64,000 nt of DNA from Propionivibrio limicola (lineage in GTDB: Bacteria; Pseudomonadota; Gammaproteobacteria; Burkholderiales; Rhodocyclaceae). The translations under genes and the position numbers were made by a program. Position 1 is the stretch's first letter. Every line of letters begins with the position of its first letter. The stretch spans positions 22,531 through 86,530 of the forward strand of contig NZ_SSSR01000013.1 in assembly GCF_009469695.1 (NCBI RefSeq), read 5' to 3'. Below the pieces are notes generated by a model, which was not told where the DNA came from, did no database searches, and worked only from the letters and a program-made list of their open reading frames with translations. Shown in pieces: positions 18,577 to 27,758 of this stretch.

Positions 18577-20767
18577 GCAAGATTGCACCACGATGGGCGA
18601 GGCGGAACTCCACGCCGAAATCGCCCGTCTGCACAAGATCATCGACGCCCTGATGGACCGCGCCGAACAGGCCGGACGCTTTGAAGACTCCGATTTCACC
18701 CTTTTCCAGACGGCGATCATGCTGGAAGACCGCGTCAGGCTGCGCACCTCGGAACTGGAAAACGCCCTGCACGAGATCGAACGCATCAACGTTAGCCTGC
18801 GCGAGTCGGAAGAGCGCTTTGCCCGCATGTTCCGCGACCACGCAGCCGTCATGCTGCTCATCGAACCGGAAAGCGGCCGAATCCTCGACGCAAACCAGGC
18901 CGCGATCCGTTTTTACGGTTACCCGCCCGACGTGCTGATCGGCATGCGGACGAGCGACATCAACATGCTTCCGACCAGTCAGATCGAGAGCGAACGCCGC
19001 GCCGCAGCGGTCGGCACAAAAAGCACGTTTATCTTTCCGCACCGCATCGCCTCGGGCGAGATACGGACGGTTGAAGTCCACAGCGCCCCCATCACGGCAC
19101 GCGGCACGACCCAGCTTTTTTCCATCATTCACGACATCACCGAACGCAAGGAAGCCGAGGCCAAACTGCTGATGAGCGATCTGGCGCTCAACACCATTAC
19201 GCAAGGCGTGGTCACCATCGATGCCGACGGCCGCTTCCTGAGCGTCAACAACGCCTTTTCCGCAATTACCGGCTACGAGGAGGAGGAAATACTCGGCCGC
19301 ACCTACCATTCCCTGCACGGGCCGCTGACCGAGCCGAACGCCGACGAAGCCATCGCCAGCGCCTTCAGGAACGGCAAACCGTTTGTCGGCGAACTGATCA
19401 ACTACCGCAAGGATGGCAGCACCTTCTGGAACGAGTTGTGTCTGCTGCCGGCCTATCAGGAACCGGGACAGCCAATCCGCTTCATCGGCGTCATCCGCGA
19501 CATCACCGCGCAAAAACAAACGCTGGCCGAACTTGAACAACACCGGAACCACCTCGAAGACCTCGTCTTCGCGCGCACCTCTGAACTCGCCGAAGCGCGC
19601 GATGCGGCGGAAGCGGCGAACCGGGCCAAGAGCATCTTTCTCGCCAACATGAGCCACGAGTTGCGCACGCCGCTCAACGGCATCCTCGGCATGACCGACC
19701 TGGCCCTGCGCCGGGCCACCGATCTGGTCCAGATCGATCAGCTGGAAAAAAGCACCCGCGCCTCGCGGCATCTGCTGGCCATCATCAACGACATTCTCGA
19801 CATTTCCCGGATCGAGGCCGACCGCCTGACGCTCGAAGAAAATGATTTCCGGCTCGTCGAGGTGTTCAACGAAGCGTTTCTCATGCACGAAGAACGCGCC
19901 CGCGCCAAGGGCATCGCCCTCTCGCTGCACATCTCGCCTGACCTGCCCGCGGCCCTCTGCGGCGATTCCCTGCGGCTCAAGCAGACGCTGATCAACTTCA
20001 TCGACAACGCGATCAAGTTTTCCGCCCACGGCGAAATCCGGGTTGAAGCCTATCCCGCCGAAGTAGAACACCGGAGCGACGAACTCCTGTTACGCGTCGA
20101 CGTCACCGATCAGGGCATCGGCCTGACACCGGAGCAACAAACCCGCCTATTCCGCCCCTTTACCCAAGCCGACAATTCGATGACCCGCCGCTTTGGCGGC
20201 ACCGGACTCGGGCTGACCATCGCCAAGCGACTGGCCAACCTGATGGGCGGCACCGTCGGCGTCACCAGCCGCCCCGGACGCGGCAGCACCTTCTGGTTTA
20301 CCGCCCGCCTGCGCTACGCGCAAAGCACGCCATCGGTCGCCACTCGCAGCACTTCCGGCGCACGCGCTACGCCTTGCGCCCCGTCGGTGACTCACCGCAT
20401 CCTCGTCGCCGAGGACGACCCGGTCAGTCAGGAAGTCATCCAGTTCCTGCTGGAAGATGCCGGCATGCACGCCGACATCGCCCGCGACGGCCAGGAAGCG
20501 GCCGAAAAAGCACGGACAAACGACTACGCGCTGATCCTGCTCGACATCCAGATGCCCATCATGGACGGACTGGAAGCTTGCCGACGCATCCGCCAGCTGC
20601 CCGACCGCCCCCGCCTGCCGATACTCGCCATGACCGCCAACGCCTTCGCCGAAGACCGCGAACGCTGCCTCGCCGCCGGCATGGACGACCACATCGCCAA
20701 GCCCGTCGATCCGGACAACCTCATCGCAACCCTGCAACGCTGGCTAAAACCGCCGTCGGAGCACTAA
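18569..20767 (+). CDS. PAS-PAS hybrid histidine kinase with C-terminal receiver
   Basis: A 732-residue soluble sensor. An N-terminal helical region (1-75) is followed by PAS domains at about 80-200 and 205-320. The phospho-accepting histidine is in [10 protein letters not shown] (about 363), the N box in FIDNAIKFS, and the G boxes in DQGIGL and GGTGLGLTI. The receiver domain (about 610-725) has AEDDP and the phospho-acceptor aspartate in [11 protein letters not shown] (about 657). No output domain or HPt is present, so phosphate must pass to a protein encoded elsewhere. It overlaps the FIST gene by 8 bp, and the FIST protein is probably its input partner. No membrane helix is apparent. Confidence 0.92.
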   Translation: MRKQDCTTMGEAELHAEIARLHKIIDALMDRAEQAGRFEDSDFTLFQTAIMLEDRVRLRTSELENALHEIERINVSLRESEERFARMFRDHAAVMLLIEPESGRILDANQAAIRFYGYPPDVLIGMRTSDINMLPTSQIESERRAAAVGTKSTFIFPHRIASGEIRTVEVHSAPITARGTTQLFSIIHDITERKEAEAKLLMSDLALNTITQGVVTIDADGRFLSVNNAFSAITGYEEEEILGRTYHSLHGPLTEPNADEAIASAFRNGKPFVGELINYRKDGSTFWNELCLLPAYQEPGQPIRFIGVIRDITAQKQTLAELEQHRNHLEDLVFARTSELAEARDAAEAANRAKSIFLANMSHELRTPLNGILGMTDLALRRATDLVQIDQLEKSTRASRHLLAIINDILDISRIEADRLTLEENDFRLVEVFNEAFLMHEERARAKGIALSLHISPDLPAALCGDSLRLKQTLINFIDNAIKFSAHGEIRVEAYPAEVEHRSDELLLRVDVTDQGIGLTPEQQTRLFRPFTQADNSMTRRFGGTGLGLTIAKRLANLMGGTVGVTSRPGRGSTFWFTARLRYAQSTPSVATRSTSGARATPCAPSVTHRILVAEDDPVSQEVIQFLLEDAGMHADIARDGQEAAEKARTNDYALILLDIQMPIMDGLEACRRIRQLPDRPRLPILAMTANAFAEDRERCLAAGMDDHIAKPVDPDNLIATLQRWLKPPSEH

Positions 20768-20818
20768 AAAACAAACGCTGCCTCAGGCAGGCCTGGCTCA
20801 ACTATCGGAGGTAATCCC

Positions 20819-20990
20819 ATCCGTCAGCTGGAACTGAACAAGGCGTTCACGCTGCTGGAACCGGGACCGGTGCTCCTCGTGACAACCGAAGTTGGCGAGA
20901 AAGACAACATCATGACCATCTCGTGAACCATGATGAAGAATTTCACTCCGGTATCCGCCACAGGCCACGCGCCATGCGCCGTCGTGCTCA
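20819..20990 (+). pseudogene. Relic of a flavin reductase-like (FMN-binding split barrel) gene
   Basis: GGAGGT (20808-20813) precedes ATC at 20819, where a start ATG would be expected. The frame reads RQLELNKAFTLLEPGPVL, then NIMTIS, a TGA stop where the family has Trp (ISWTM), and TMMKNFTP. This is the N-terminal signature of flavin reductase-like domain proteins, but it has lost its start codon, gained a stop and ends at the ZIP gene. About 45 codons remain. Confidence 0.75.
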
Positions 20991-21722
20991 GAGCTTGGAG
21001 GCGACGATGATGGCGCTCACCAACACACCGCCCGCAAGGGCCACCAGGCTCAATTCCTTCTTCTCCCGCTCTGCCCTCGGCAACAGGTGGGTAGCGCCCA
21101 CATAGATCAGGGCGCCCGCCGAAAGGGCAAGCAGAGCGCCCAAGGTCTCTCGATCAATGACGCTGATAAGCGGATAGGACATTAACATTCCAAGCGGTGT
21201 AGTCGCGGCGGCGGCCAGGAAGGCCATGACCATCGCCTTGCGTTCGTCGAAGCCGCCACGCACCAGTAGCAGGTAAGTGATGATGCCCTCCGGGAATTCG
21301 TGCAGCACCATGCCCAGAGTGGCCAAATAGCCGGTAAGAATGCTGACGGTGAAGGCGATGGAATAGATAAAGCCGTCGATGAAGGAATGAAAGCCGATGC
21401 CCAGCATGGGAACGACGCCGATGGCGTATTCTGTATTCTTCGGGTCTCGCTCGCATACGAAGGCGGTGAGGAAGCGGTTGAACAGGTGCAGCCCCAGGAA
21501 GCCGGCCAACAGCCAGACCGGCGCTTCGGGATTCATGGAGAGGGACTTCGGGATGATGTGCAGAAAAGAGGCTGAGATCAGCACCCCGGCGGCAAAGCAC
21601 ATGAAATAGGTAGTGTTTCGATATCCCCAATCAGCGAAGCGCCGGATGGTGTAGATACCCAGGGAGGTGACCAAAGCGGCGACGGTGCTGGTGGCCAGTG
21701 CCGTCCAAAATGTGTTTCCCAT
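20988..21722 (-). CDS. ZIP family metal transporter (ZupT-like)
   Basis: A 244-residue integral membrane protein with eight predicted helices. The two metal-site motifs of ZIP proteins are present: HSFIDGF in helix 4 and HEFPEGI in helix 5. ZIP proteins import divalent metals such as Zn, Fe or Mn. A polar loop (about 90-100, ERDPKNTEY) replaces the usual His-rich loop. It follows the methyltransferase and aminotransferase genes on the same strand, 36 bp after the former, and looks like the last gene of a three-gene operon. GAGAGGAC precedes the ATG. Confidence 0.9.
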   Translation of the reverse strand: MGNTFWTALATSTVAALVTSLGIYTIRRFADWGYRNTTYFMCFAAGVLISASFLHIIPKSLSMNPEAPVWLLAGFLGLHLFNRFLTAFVCERDPKNTEYAIGVVPMLGIGFHSFIDGFIYSIAFTVSILTGYLATLGMVLHEFPEGIITYLLLVRGGFDERKAMVMAFLAAAATTPLGMLMSYPLISVIDRETLGALLALSAGALIYVGATHLLPRAEREKKELSLVALAGGVLVSAIIVASKL

Positions 21723-21758
21723 ATCTGTCCTCTCCCACTGTGGCGGAATAGTGCCCGA

Positions 21759-22403
21759 TCAGAGCTGGCCTTTACGATTGCTTGCCGCCACCACCACGAA
21801 TGCGCATTGTCCGTAACCCCGCCGCAGAGGTTCGATCTCCCTCGTCTCGGCCAGGGGCCTCCCTAATGTCTGGCCCCAGGCATCCACCGCAAAGTCGGCC
21901 TCCAGCAGCAGACGCGCCACCTCGTTGGCAGAATAGAACGTGGCCTCGCGATAGAACACGTTTTCAGCCTGATGCGCCCGATAGTCCAAGCCTAGAGCAC
22001 TGTCACGGTCAACGAAGCCGATCACCAGACGGCCACCTGGCCTGAGCACTCTGCGCGCCTCAACGAGCATCCTTTCCGGAGAATCGACAAAGCAGAGGGT
22101 GGTGACTACCAGGACATGGTCGAATGCATCGGCTTGGAAAGGCAGATCCTCCGCCACGCCCTGCACGGCCGCGATGCCGCGCGCTGCGGCGAGGGCAAGC
22201 ATCGCCGCAGCAGGATCCACTCCCACCTGTACGCCCAGCGGCGCGGCAAAGCGACCGCTGCCGACCCCGATCTCGAGGCCCAGTCCCTCCCAAGGCAAGA
22301 AGGGACGCAAGGCGAGCAACTCCGAAACATAGGCAGCCTCATGTCTGCCGAACCACGCCTCGTATCGCTCGTGGTGGGCCTCGAAGGTGGCGGCTCTAGG
22401 CAT
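21759..22403 (-). CDS. Class I SAM-dependent methyltransferase
   Basis: A 214-residue Methyltransf_11 type enzyme. The SAM-binding motif I reads LGLEIGVGSGRFA, motif II VGVDPA, and motif IV is around FDHVLVVTTLCFV, followed by RVLRPGGRLVIGF. The substrate is not evident. The ATG at 22403 lies inside the end of the aminotransferase gene (8-bp overlap), which indicates coupling; a TTG two codons earlier is possible. Its placement between an aminotransferase and a metal transporter suggests it modifies an amino-acid-derived small molecule, which is inference. Confidence 0.85.
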   Translation of the reverse strand: MPRAATFEAHHERYEAWFGRHEAAYVSELLALRPFLPWEGLGLEIGVGSGRFAAPLGVQVGVDPAAAMLALAAARGIAAVQGVAEDLPFQADAFDHVLVVTTLCFVDSPERMLVEARRVLRPGGRLVIGFVDRDSALGLDYRAHQAENVFYREATFYSANEVARLLLEADFAVDAWGQTLGRPLAETREIEPLRRGYGQCAFVVVAASNRKGQL

Positions 22404-23406
22404 GGTCAAGCAACTCCCGCAGGGCGGTGATAAAGCGACGGTTGTCCTCGGGCAGCGCCGTGGTGATGCGCATATACCCGGGGCCGAGCAACGGGTCGTT
22501 CAGGGGCTTGACGAGGATGTCCAGCGCCTTGAGGCTGGCCGAGAGCGTTGCTGCGTCATGGGGCGCGAAGTCGGCGAGGAAGAAATAGGTCTGGGTCGGG
22601 AAGGTACGCACGCCCAGGGCGCGCAGCGCCGCCGCGAGTTCCTCGGTCCATTCCCGTAACTGCACGCTGCGGGCGCGGATCTTTTCCTCGTGCAACAAGG
22701 TCGCGATGGCCGCCGCCTCGCTCGGCCGGGTCAATGGATAGGCGTCGTTATGGCCGTTCAGGTCGTCGGCGACGGCCCCGGGGAAGACGCCGTAGCCGAT
22801 GCGGAAACCGGCAAGGCTGTGCGCCTTGGACAGGGTGCGAGTCACCAACAGGTTGGAAAATTCAGGCACCCGGTGCGCGACCGACTGCCCGGCAAGACCG
22901 ATGAAGGCTTCATCCACCAGAAACAGGGTCTTGGGGTGACGACGCAACAGGTCCGGTAGCGGCGACATATCGAAGACGCCACCGTTGGGGTTATTTGGGT
23001 TGACGATGACCGCAAGGGTAGTGCCCTCGGGGATGTCCAGATCGGCCAGATCGAAGGCAAAGTCCCTGTCCGGCGGCAAGCGCTGTTCCGTGTAGTGCCG
23101 GGCGATCTCGGGAAAGAGCACATAGGTCGGCGTAAGCAGGTGCACCTGCTGGCCAAAGCGATCGAACAACTGGCGCAGAATCAACTCGGAACCGGCGTTG
23201 ATGTGGATGAACCGTTGAGGGATACCCAATCGCTCGCTGATCAGGCTGCGCAAGGGCGCCGAATATGGCTCGGTGTAATAGTTGCTGCGTGGCACCTCGG
23301 CTCGGGCCGCTGCGATTGCCTCTTCAATCGGTGGCAGGGGGTTTTCGCATAGCAGGAGCTTTATACCCTGGAAGGTACCACCGCCTTTTTCCGCCTGACT
23401 CGTCAT
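22396..23406 (-). CDS. PLP-dependent class I/II aminotransferase (HisC/CobD-like)
   Basis: A 336-residue fold-type I enzyme. Family landmarks are ENPLPPIEEA at the N-terminus, NPNNPNGG (cofactor and substrate carboxylate binding), the Asp in FLVDEAF, the Schiff-base lysine in RTLSKAHSLAG, and the carboxylate-binding Arg in GFRIGYG. It resembles histidinol-phosphate aminotransferases and threonine-phosphate decarboxylases, but no his or cob genes are nearby, so a different amino-acid substrate is likely. It is the first gene of a unit with a methyltransferase and a ZIP transporter. GGACGG precedes the ATG. Confidence 0.85.
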   Translation of the reverse strand: MTSQAEKGGGTFQGIKLLLCENPLPPIEEAIAAARAEVPRSNYYTEPYSAPLRSLISERLGIPQRFIHINAGSELILRQLFDRFGQQVHLLTPTYVLFPEIARHYTEQRLPPDRDFAFDLADLDIPEGTTLAVIVNPNNPNGGVFDMSPLPDLLRRHPKTLFLVDEAFIGLAGQSVAHRVPEFSNLLVTRTLSKAHSLAGFRIGYGVFPGAVADDLNGHNDAYPLTRPSEAAAIATLLHEEKIRARSVQLREWTEELAAALRALGVRTFPTQTYFFLADFAPHDAATLSASLKALDILVKPLNDPLLGPGYMRITTALPEDNRRFITALRELLDHA

Positions 23407-23451
23407 GTTTCCGTCCTATCCAAAGAGGCGAAACGGGAAGGCGCGCCGCAT

Positions 23452-23478
23452 CGGGGGCTGCACTCATTCAAGCCCCCG
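23452..23478 (-). promoter_or_regulatory. Leader hairpin in the 405-bp gap upstream of the aminotransferase operon
   Basis: The gap 23407-23811 has no convincing gene. It contains a perfect 8-bp GC stem (CGGGGGCT at 23452-23459 with AGCCCCCG at 23471-23478) 46 bp before the aminotransferase ATG, and a second self-complementary stretch CTCCTT/AAGGAG about 95 bp further upstream. The leader could be a metal- or metabolite-responsive RNA, but it does not match a riboswitch class that I can recognise. Confidence 0.4.
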
Positions 23479-23811
23479 CATGGAACTGTCTGGCAGCAAG
23501 TTGGGACAGATGCGCTCACCCCGCGCCATTTTTGTATCCCCCCGCTCCTTCAAGGAGACCCCGTTGGGTGGATTTCTGCTCAAAGAGACATGATCCTCTT
23601 CTCAGTCCGGGAATTTTTTCTCCTTTTTGCAGAAGTGCGACTGGCATATTTACCATAGCCAGAGAATCCCCTTTTGTCCAACTCACTACTTGGCCTCACC
23701 GGACCAGCGCGCACTTTTATCTGAGCGGAAGAACCCCAGTCATGTAGCAGGCCTGGCGTTACCCTGATTAGCCGCCCTGGACCCTGAATTTCAAGACAGC
23801 CAGAACCGCCC

Positions 23812-24924
23812 TCAGGCAATCGACGCCCCGAACATAATACCGACGCCAAAGGTAATCGCCGCCGCCACGCCGCCGAACAGGACTTGGCGCAGGGCCGAAT
23901 AGCTGAAGCTGCGGCCGTTGAAAAGCGCCGTGACCATGCCGACCGCCCCAAGCCCGAGCAGACTCAACGCAACACTGGCAGCAATGGCTGTCGAGTTTTC
24001 CAGCCACATGAAGGGAGCTACAGGGAAAATCGCGCCGAGCGCGAAGAGCAGCAGGGAAACGCCGGCGGCGCTCCACGGATTGCCGCCCAGCTCGGCCGGG
24101 TCGATGCCGAGTTCCTCGCGCACCAGCGTATCGAGCGCCGTTTCGCGGTTTTCCATTACCTTGGCGGCGATCTGCACGGCCTGGTCGCGCGCGATGCCCT
24201 TGGCCTGATAGATCAGCGCCAGTTCCTTTTTCTCGGCTTCCGGCGTCTGTTCCAGCTCTTCGGCTTCCTTGTCGATCTGGGTACGCGCCAGTTCGCGGGC
24301 GTTGGTCACCGACAACCACTCGCCAAGCGCCATCGACAGGGCACCGGCCACCAAACCCGCCAGTCCGGTCAAAAGAACGGTCGGCGAGGCGCTGCCGGCC
24401 CCGGCAACGCCCATCACGAGGCAAAAATTGGAAACGAGGCCGTCATTGACGCCGAGCACCGCCGCGCGCAGTTCGTTGCCGGACGCGCCGCGGTGCCAGC
24501 TTTCCGCCCGTACGATGTCCGAGCCATCCGCCGCCATCCCGGCATGGCCGGCCGCCGCGCGGATCACCGCCGCATGCCCCTGCTCTTCGGCAGAAAGCGC
24601 CAACGCATCGGGCTGGCCAGCGTATTTATTACGGTCGGAATATTCATTGGCCGCCACCACCGGCAGAACGAAAGTCGGCCCGAAATACCGTGCGAGGCGG
24701 ATCATGAACCGTGTCTTGAGGCCCGGCCGCTCGGGAAAATCGCGCACGCCGGCCGCCAGCAGCTTGCCGCGCCAGACATCGGCGTGCTCGTTTTCGGCCT
24801 GTGCGAGTTGCAAAAACAAATCCTTGCGCGTTGGATCGGCCTCCGATTCGGCGAGGGCGGCATAGAGCGCGGCACCGTCGATCTCGTCCTGAAGATTGTC
24901 GCGATAACGTTGAATCTCACCCAT
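23812..24924 (-). CDS. mbfA: MbfA-like ferritin/VIT1 fusion, iron exporter
   Basis: A 370-residue fusion. The N-terminal 150 residues form a ferritin-like helical bundle with metal-ligand motifs DEIDGAALYAALAE, ENEHADVW and EQGHAAVI. The C-terminal half is a VIT1/CCC1 membrane domain (ELRAAVLGVNDGLVSNF, then four to five hydrophobic helices ending FGGVAAAITFGVGIMFG). In alphaproteobacteria MbfA exports iron and protects against peroxide. AAGGAG lies at ideal distance from the ATG. The aldose dehydrogenase gene ends 10 bp upstream, so the two are probably co-transcribed. No Fur or Irr box could be identified. Confidence 0.88.
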   Translation of the reverse strand: MGEIQRYRDNLQDEIDGAALYAALAESEADPTRKDLFLQLAQAENEHADVWRGKLLAAGVRDFPERPGLKTRFMIRLARYFGPTFVLPVVAANEYSDRNKYAGQPDALALSAEEQGHAAVIRAAAGHAGMAADGSDIVRAESWHRGASGNELRAAVLGVNDGLVSNFCLVMGVAGAGSASPTVLLTGLAGLVAGALSMALGEWLSVTNARELARTQIDKEAEELEQTPEAEKKELALIYQAKGIARDQAVQIAAKVMENRETALDTLVREELGIDPAELGGNPWSAAGVSLLLFALGAIFPVAPFMWLENSTAIAASVALSLLGLGAVGMVTALFNGRSFSYSALRQVLFGGVAAAITFGVGIMFGASIA

Positions 24925-24934
24925 ACGTTTCTCC

Positions 24935-26122
24935 TTACAAAGGGCGCGAAGTCAGGCGGCCGGTGCCCGGGACGGGATCGAGGCGGATCAGGCGCCCGCG
25001 CGCCTCGTCCGTCAGAAGGTAAATCCGCCCATCCGGCCCGCTGCGAACGTCGCGGATACGCCCGACCTTGCCTTCCAGAAAACGCTCTTCGCTGACGACG
25101 CGCTCGCCATCCAGTTCCAGGCGTACGAGCATCTGTCCGCGCAAGGCACCGACGAACAGGCTGCCGCGCCAAGCCGGGAACTCATCGCCGGTATAGAAGG
25201 CCATGCCGGACGGGGCGATGGACGGCGTCCATTGCAGCAGCGGCTGTTCCATCCCCGGCTTTGCCGTGCCCTCGCCGATCCGCGTGCCGGTCACGTAATT
25301 ACGGCCATGGGTGATTACCGGCCAACCGTAATTCGCGCCGGCCCGGATGATGTTGATCTCGTCGCCACCCTGCGGGCCGTGCTCGTGAATCCAGAGCCGA
25401 CCGCTTTCCGGATGTAGCGCCGCACCCTGGATGTTACGGTGCCCGTAGGTGTATTTCTCCGGCAGCGCGCCTTGCCGGTCGACGAACGGGTTGCCCACCG
25501 GAACGCGACCATCGTCGTGCAGCCGGATCACCGAGCCGGCGTGGTCGTCGAGCCGTTGCGCCCGTTCCATCTCGCCGCGGTCGCCGAGCGTGATGTAGAG
25601 ATAGCCTTGGCGGTCGAAGACGAGGCGCGAACCGAAGTGATGCCCAGAGACTGTTTTCGGCCGCATCGAGAAGATGACTTTCACGTCACGCAATGCATGG
25701 CCGTCCAGCCGCGCCCGCAACACCTCGGTCCCATACCCGCCCGTTCCGCGGGCGGCGTAAGAAAGATACAACCAGCCGTTCTTCGCAAAATCGGGGTGCA
25801 ACGCCACATCGAGCAAGCCGCCCTGATTGACGGCGGCGATGGAAGGCAGCCCCGAAACCGGGCGCGGGTCAAGCTGGCCAGCGGCCGTCACCGCGCGCAA
25901 GCGCCCGGGGCGCTCGGTCACCAGCATCCGCCCATCGGGCAGGAAAGCCATTCCCCAGGGATGTTCAAGCCCTTCGGCAACAACGACGGTCTGGAAGGAT
26001 GATTCGGCGGGCTCGACCGATAGGGCCGGACCAACCGCCCCAAGCAACGCCAGAAACATTGCTACCGTGTGGAAAATCGGGTGCCGAAGGCGTAGCAGGG
26101 CGAAAGACTGTCGGTTATTCAT
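24935..26122 (-). CDS. Periplasmic PQQ-dependent aldose sugar dehydrogenase (YliI-like)
   Basis: A 395-residue six-bladed beta-propeller of the GSDH/YliI family. A signal peptide (hydrophobic TVAMFLALLGAVGPALS) is followed by repeating blades with typical text such as LEHPWGMAFLPDG, ERPGRLRAV, HNIQGAALHP-like YGHRNIQGAAL and WIHEHGPQGGDEIN. Members oxidise aldose sugars in the periplasm using PQQ. GGGGG precedes the ATG at 26122; the longer frame to 26158 has no support. It is the upstream partner of mbfA. Confidence 0.9.
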   Translation of the reverse strand: MNNRQSFALLRLRHPIFHTVAMFLALLGAVGPALSVEPAESSFQTVVVAEGLEHPWGMAFLPDGRMLVTERPGRLRAVTAAGQLDPRPVSGLPSIAAVNQGGLLDVALHPDFAKNGWLYLSYAARGTGGYGTEVLRARLDGHALRDVKVIFSMRPKTVSGHHFGSRLVFDRQGYLYITLGDRGEMERAQRLDDHAGSVIRLHDDGRVPVGNPFVDRQGALPEKYTYGHRNIQGAALHPESGRLWIHEHGPQGGDEINIIRAGANYGWPVITHGRNYVTGTRIGEGTAKPGMEQPLLQWTPSIAPSGMAFYTGDEFPAWRGSLFVGALRGQMLVRLELDGERVVSEERFLEGKVGRIRDVRSGPDGRIYLLTDEARGRLIRLDPVPGTGRLTSRPL

Positions 26123-26225
26123 AGCACCCCCGATCAAGCATCCCCAAATCGCAAGCAAGAAGCTGAGCGAGCCGACCTAGCCGCCAGCAGGTGGTCATGA
26201 TGGATCAAAACGACCTGAGAGAATC

Positions 26226-26264
26226 CGTCGTTCCGGACTTGATCCGGAATCCACCGGAATGACG
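26226..26264. repeat. Short dispersed-type palindrome (CGTC-TTCCGG ... CCGGAATGACG)
   Basis: Within the 265-bp gap between the aldose dehydrogenase and the glycosyltransferase, CGTCGTTCCGG faces CCGGAATGACG, with CTTGATCCGGAATCC between them. This kind of sequence is a common dispersed intergenic repeat in proteobacteria. Nothing else was recognised in the gap. Confidence 0.6.
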
Positions 26265-26387
26265 TGGTTATCCTTGGCTTTCAACATGACGGACTACCGA
26301 CAAGAAAAACCGCGGCCCTTCTCTACACGATAGCAAAAACCAGCCTGCTTTCTATCTTGAGATTCGCTAACAGCCCAGATGCAACCC

Positions 26388-27392
26388 TCAACGACCGGGG
26401 ATCAACTGCAACGCCGCCAGCATCTGCTCGGTGGCCGCGGGCCAGGAGAATTGCTCGGCTCTTTTCCGGGCCGCTTCCCGCGACAGAAAGAGCGCCTTCA
26501 GGCAGGCCGTCCCCAGATCGGAATGCATCACGCCACCGTCCGATTCGCCGATGACGTCGATCGGCCCCGGCACGGGAAACGCCGCGACCGGCGTCCCGCA
26601 GGCCATCGATTCGACAATCACCAATCCGAAAGTATCGGTCACGCTGGGAAACACCATCACATCGGCCGAGCGGTACAGGCGCGCCAGCGACTCGCCCTTA
26701 TGCACGCCAAACCAGCGCGCTTCCGGATAGCGCGCCTGCAGCCGCGCCCGCTCCGGGCCGTCGCCGACGACCCATTTCTCGCCCGGCAAATCGAGATCGA
26801 GAAATGCATCGACCTGTTTTTCGACGGCAATCCTGCCAACATAGAGGAACACCGGCCGACCCGGCGTTTTCTCGCGCTCGCCAATGTGGCTGAACAGTTC
26901 AAGATCGACACCGCGCGACCAAAGACGAGCGCCGCGAAAACCGCGCGCCAGCAAGTCGTCCACAATGGCTGGCGTCGGCGCCAGCGTAAACCGTGCGGCG
27001 TTATGGAAACGACGCAGCAGCCGGTACGTCCAGTCGGCAGGAATCCGGAAACGGGCTTCGACGTATTCGGGAAAGCGGCTGTGGTAGGCCGTGGTAAACG
27101 GCCAGCCGCGCTTGATCGCGATCTGCCGCGCCATCCATCCGAGCGGCCCCTCGGTGGCAATGTGCAGGCAATCGGGGGAAAAACAGTCGATCCGGCGCGC
27201 CAGCGCGCGCGGCGTGGTCATCGCCAGCCGGATTTCGGGATAGGTCGGACAGGGCACGGAACGGAACTCCTGCGGCGAGATAAGCCCGGTTTCGTGCCCG
27301 CGCCGTTCGAGTTCCCACCGCGTCATCCGTAGCGTACGCACAACGCCGTTGACTTGAGGCTCCCACGCATCGCTCACAATCAGAACCTTCAT
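26388..27392 (-). CDS. GT4-family glycosyltransferase
   Basis: A 334-residue GT-B glycosyltransferase. The N-terminal domain begins MKVLIVSDAWEPQVNGV, and the donor-binding domain carries FLYVGRIAVEKQ, VGDGPER and the family EX7E region FGLVIVESMACGTPVAAF. It resembles enzymes that transfer hexose to diacylglycerol or phosphatidyl-inositol-type lipids (MgtA/DgdA-like), but the acceptor cannot be told from sequence. The ATG at 27392 overlaps the stop of the upstream small gene and has GGGAG ahead of it. Confidence 0.9.
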   Translation of the reverse strand: MKVLIVSDAWEPQVNGVVRTLRMTRWELERRGHETGLISPQEFRSVPCPTYPEIRLAMTTPRALARRIDCFSPDCLHIATEGPLGWMARQIAIKRGWPFTTAYHSRFPEYVEARFRIPADWTYRLLRRFHNAARFTLAPTPAIVDDLLARGFRGARLWSRGVDLELFSHIGEREKTPGRPVFLYVGRIAVEKQVDAFLDLDLPGEKWVVGDGPERARLQARYPEARWFGVHKGESLARLYRSADVMVFPSVTDTFGLVIVESMACGTPVAAFPVPGPIDVIGESDGGVMHSDLGTACLKALFLSREAARKRAEQFSWPAATEQMLAALQLIPGR

Positions 27393-27664
27393 GCCGTCTC
27401 CCTGGTCGAGGCGGCGCCGAAGCCGAGCATTTCCTTGACGCAATACGGGATGGTTTTGGCGGTGCTGCTCGCACGGATACGCTGGTTCTGTTCGGTGATC
27501 AAGCGCCCGAAGTCATCGCGCCGGGCCGGACTGGTCCGGCCATGTTCGAGACTCTTGCGGCACCGCCACCGCTTGGCGCCTTTGGTCTCGACAAGGGTCA
27601 TTTCAGCCGCCGGATGGTAACGCCGGCAGTGATAGCAAAACACGTCGTCCGTGATCGTAATCAT
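27389..27664 (-). CDS. Small zinc-ribbon-like hypothetical protein
   Basis: A 91-residue protein of unknown function. A possible metal-binding cluster (FCYHCRRYHP, then RWRCRKSLEHG) occupies the first 45 residues; the rest is basic and helical. Its stop overlaps the glycosyltransferase start by 4 bp and AAGGGA precedes its ATG, so it is very likely translated as part of that operon. Confidence 0.7.
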   Translation of the reverse strand: MITITDDVFCYHCRRYHPAAEMTLVETKGAKRWRCRKSLEHGRTSPARRDDFGRLITEQNQRIRASSTAKTIPYCVKEMLGFGAASTRETA

Positions 27665-27758
27665 CGCAGTCCCTTCTCCAACCGGCGAAATAGCCGCTTG
27701 GCGTGATGATTACGCCCCGACTTTACAGGGATATGTCACGGCCTCTCTGGCGACCGCT

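Noticed and set aside
18431..20071. 546-residue minus-strand open frame opposite the hybrid kinase
   Set aside because: The composition is that of an antisense frame (Asp/Val/Gly/Arg-rich without motifs), and the sense strand encodes a complete PAS kinase.
23407..23600. Possible riboswitch in the leader of the aminotransferase operon
   Set aside because: The plus strand has GGGGCTG ... CCCCCGCA ... AACTGT, reminiscent of a cobalamin riboswitch core, but it is on the strand opposite to the operon, has no gene downstream in that direction and lacks other core elements. Reported only as a structured leader.
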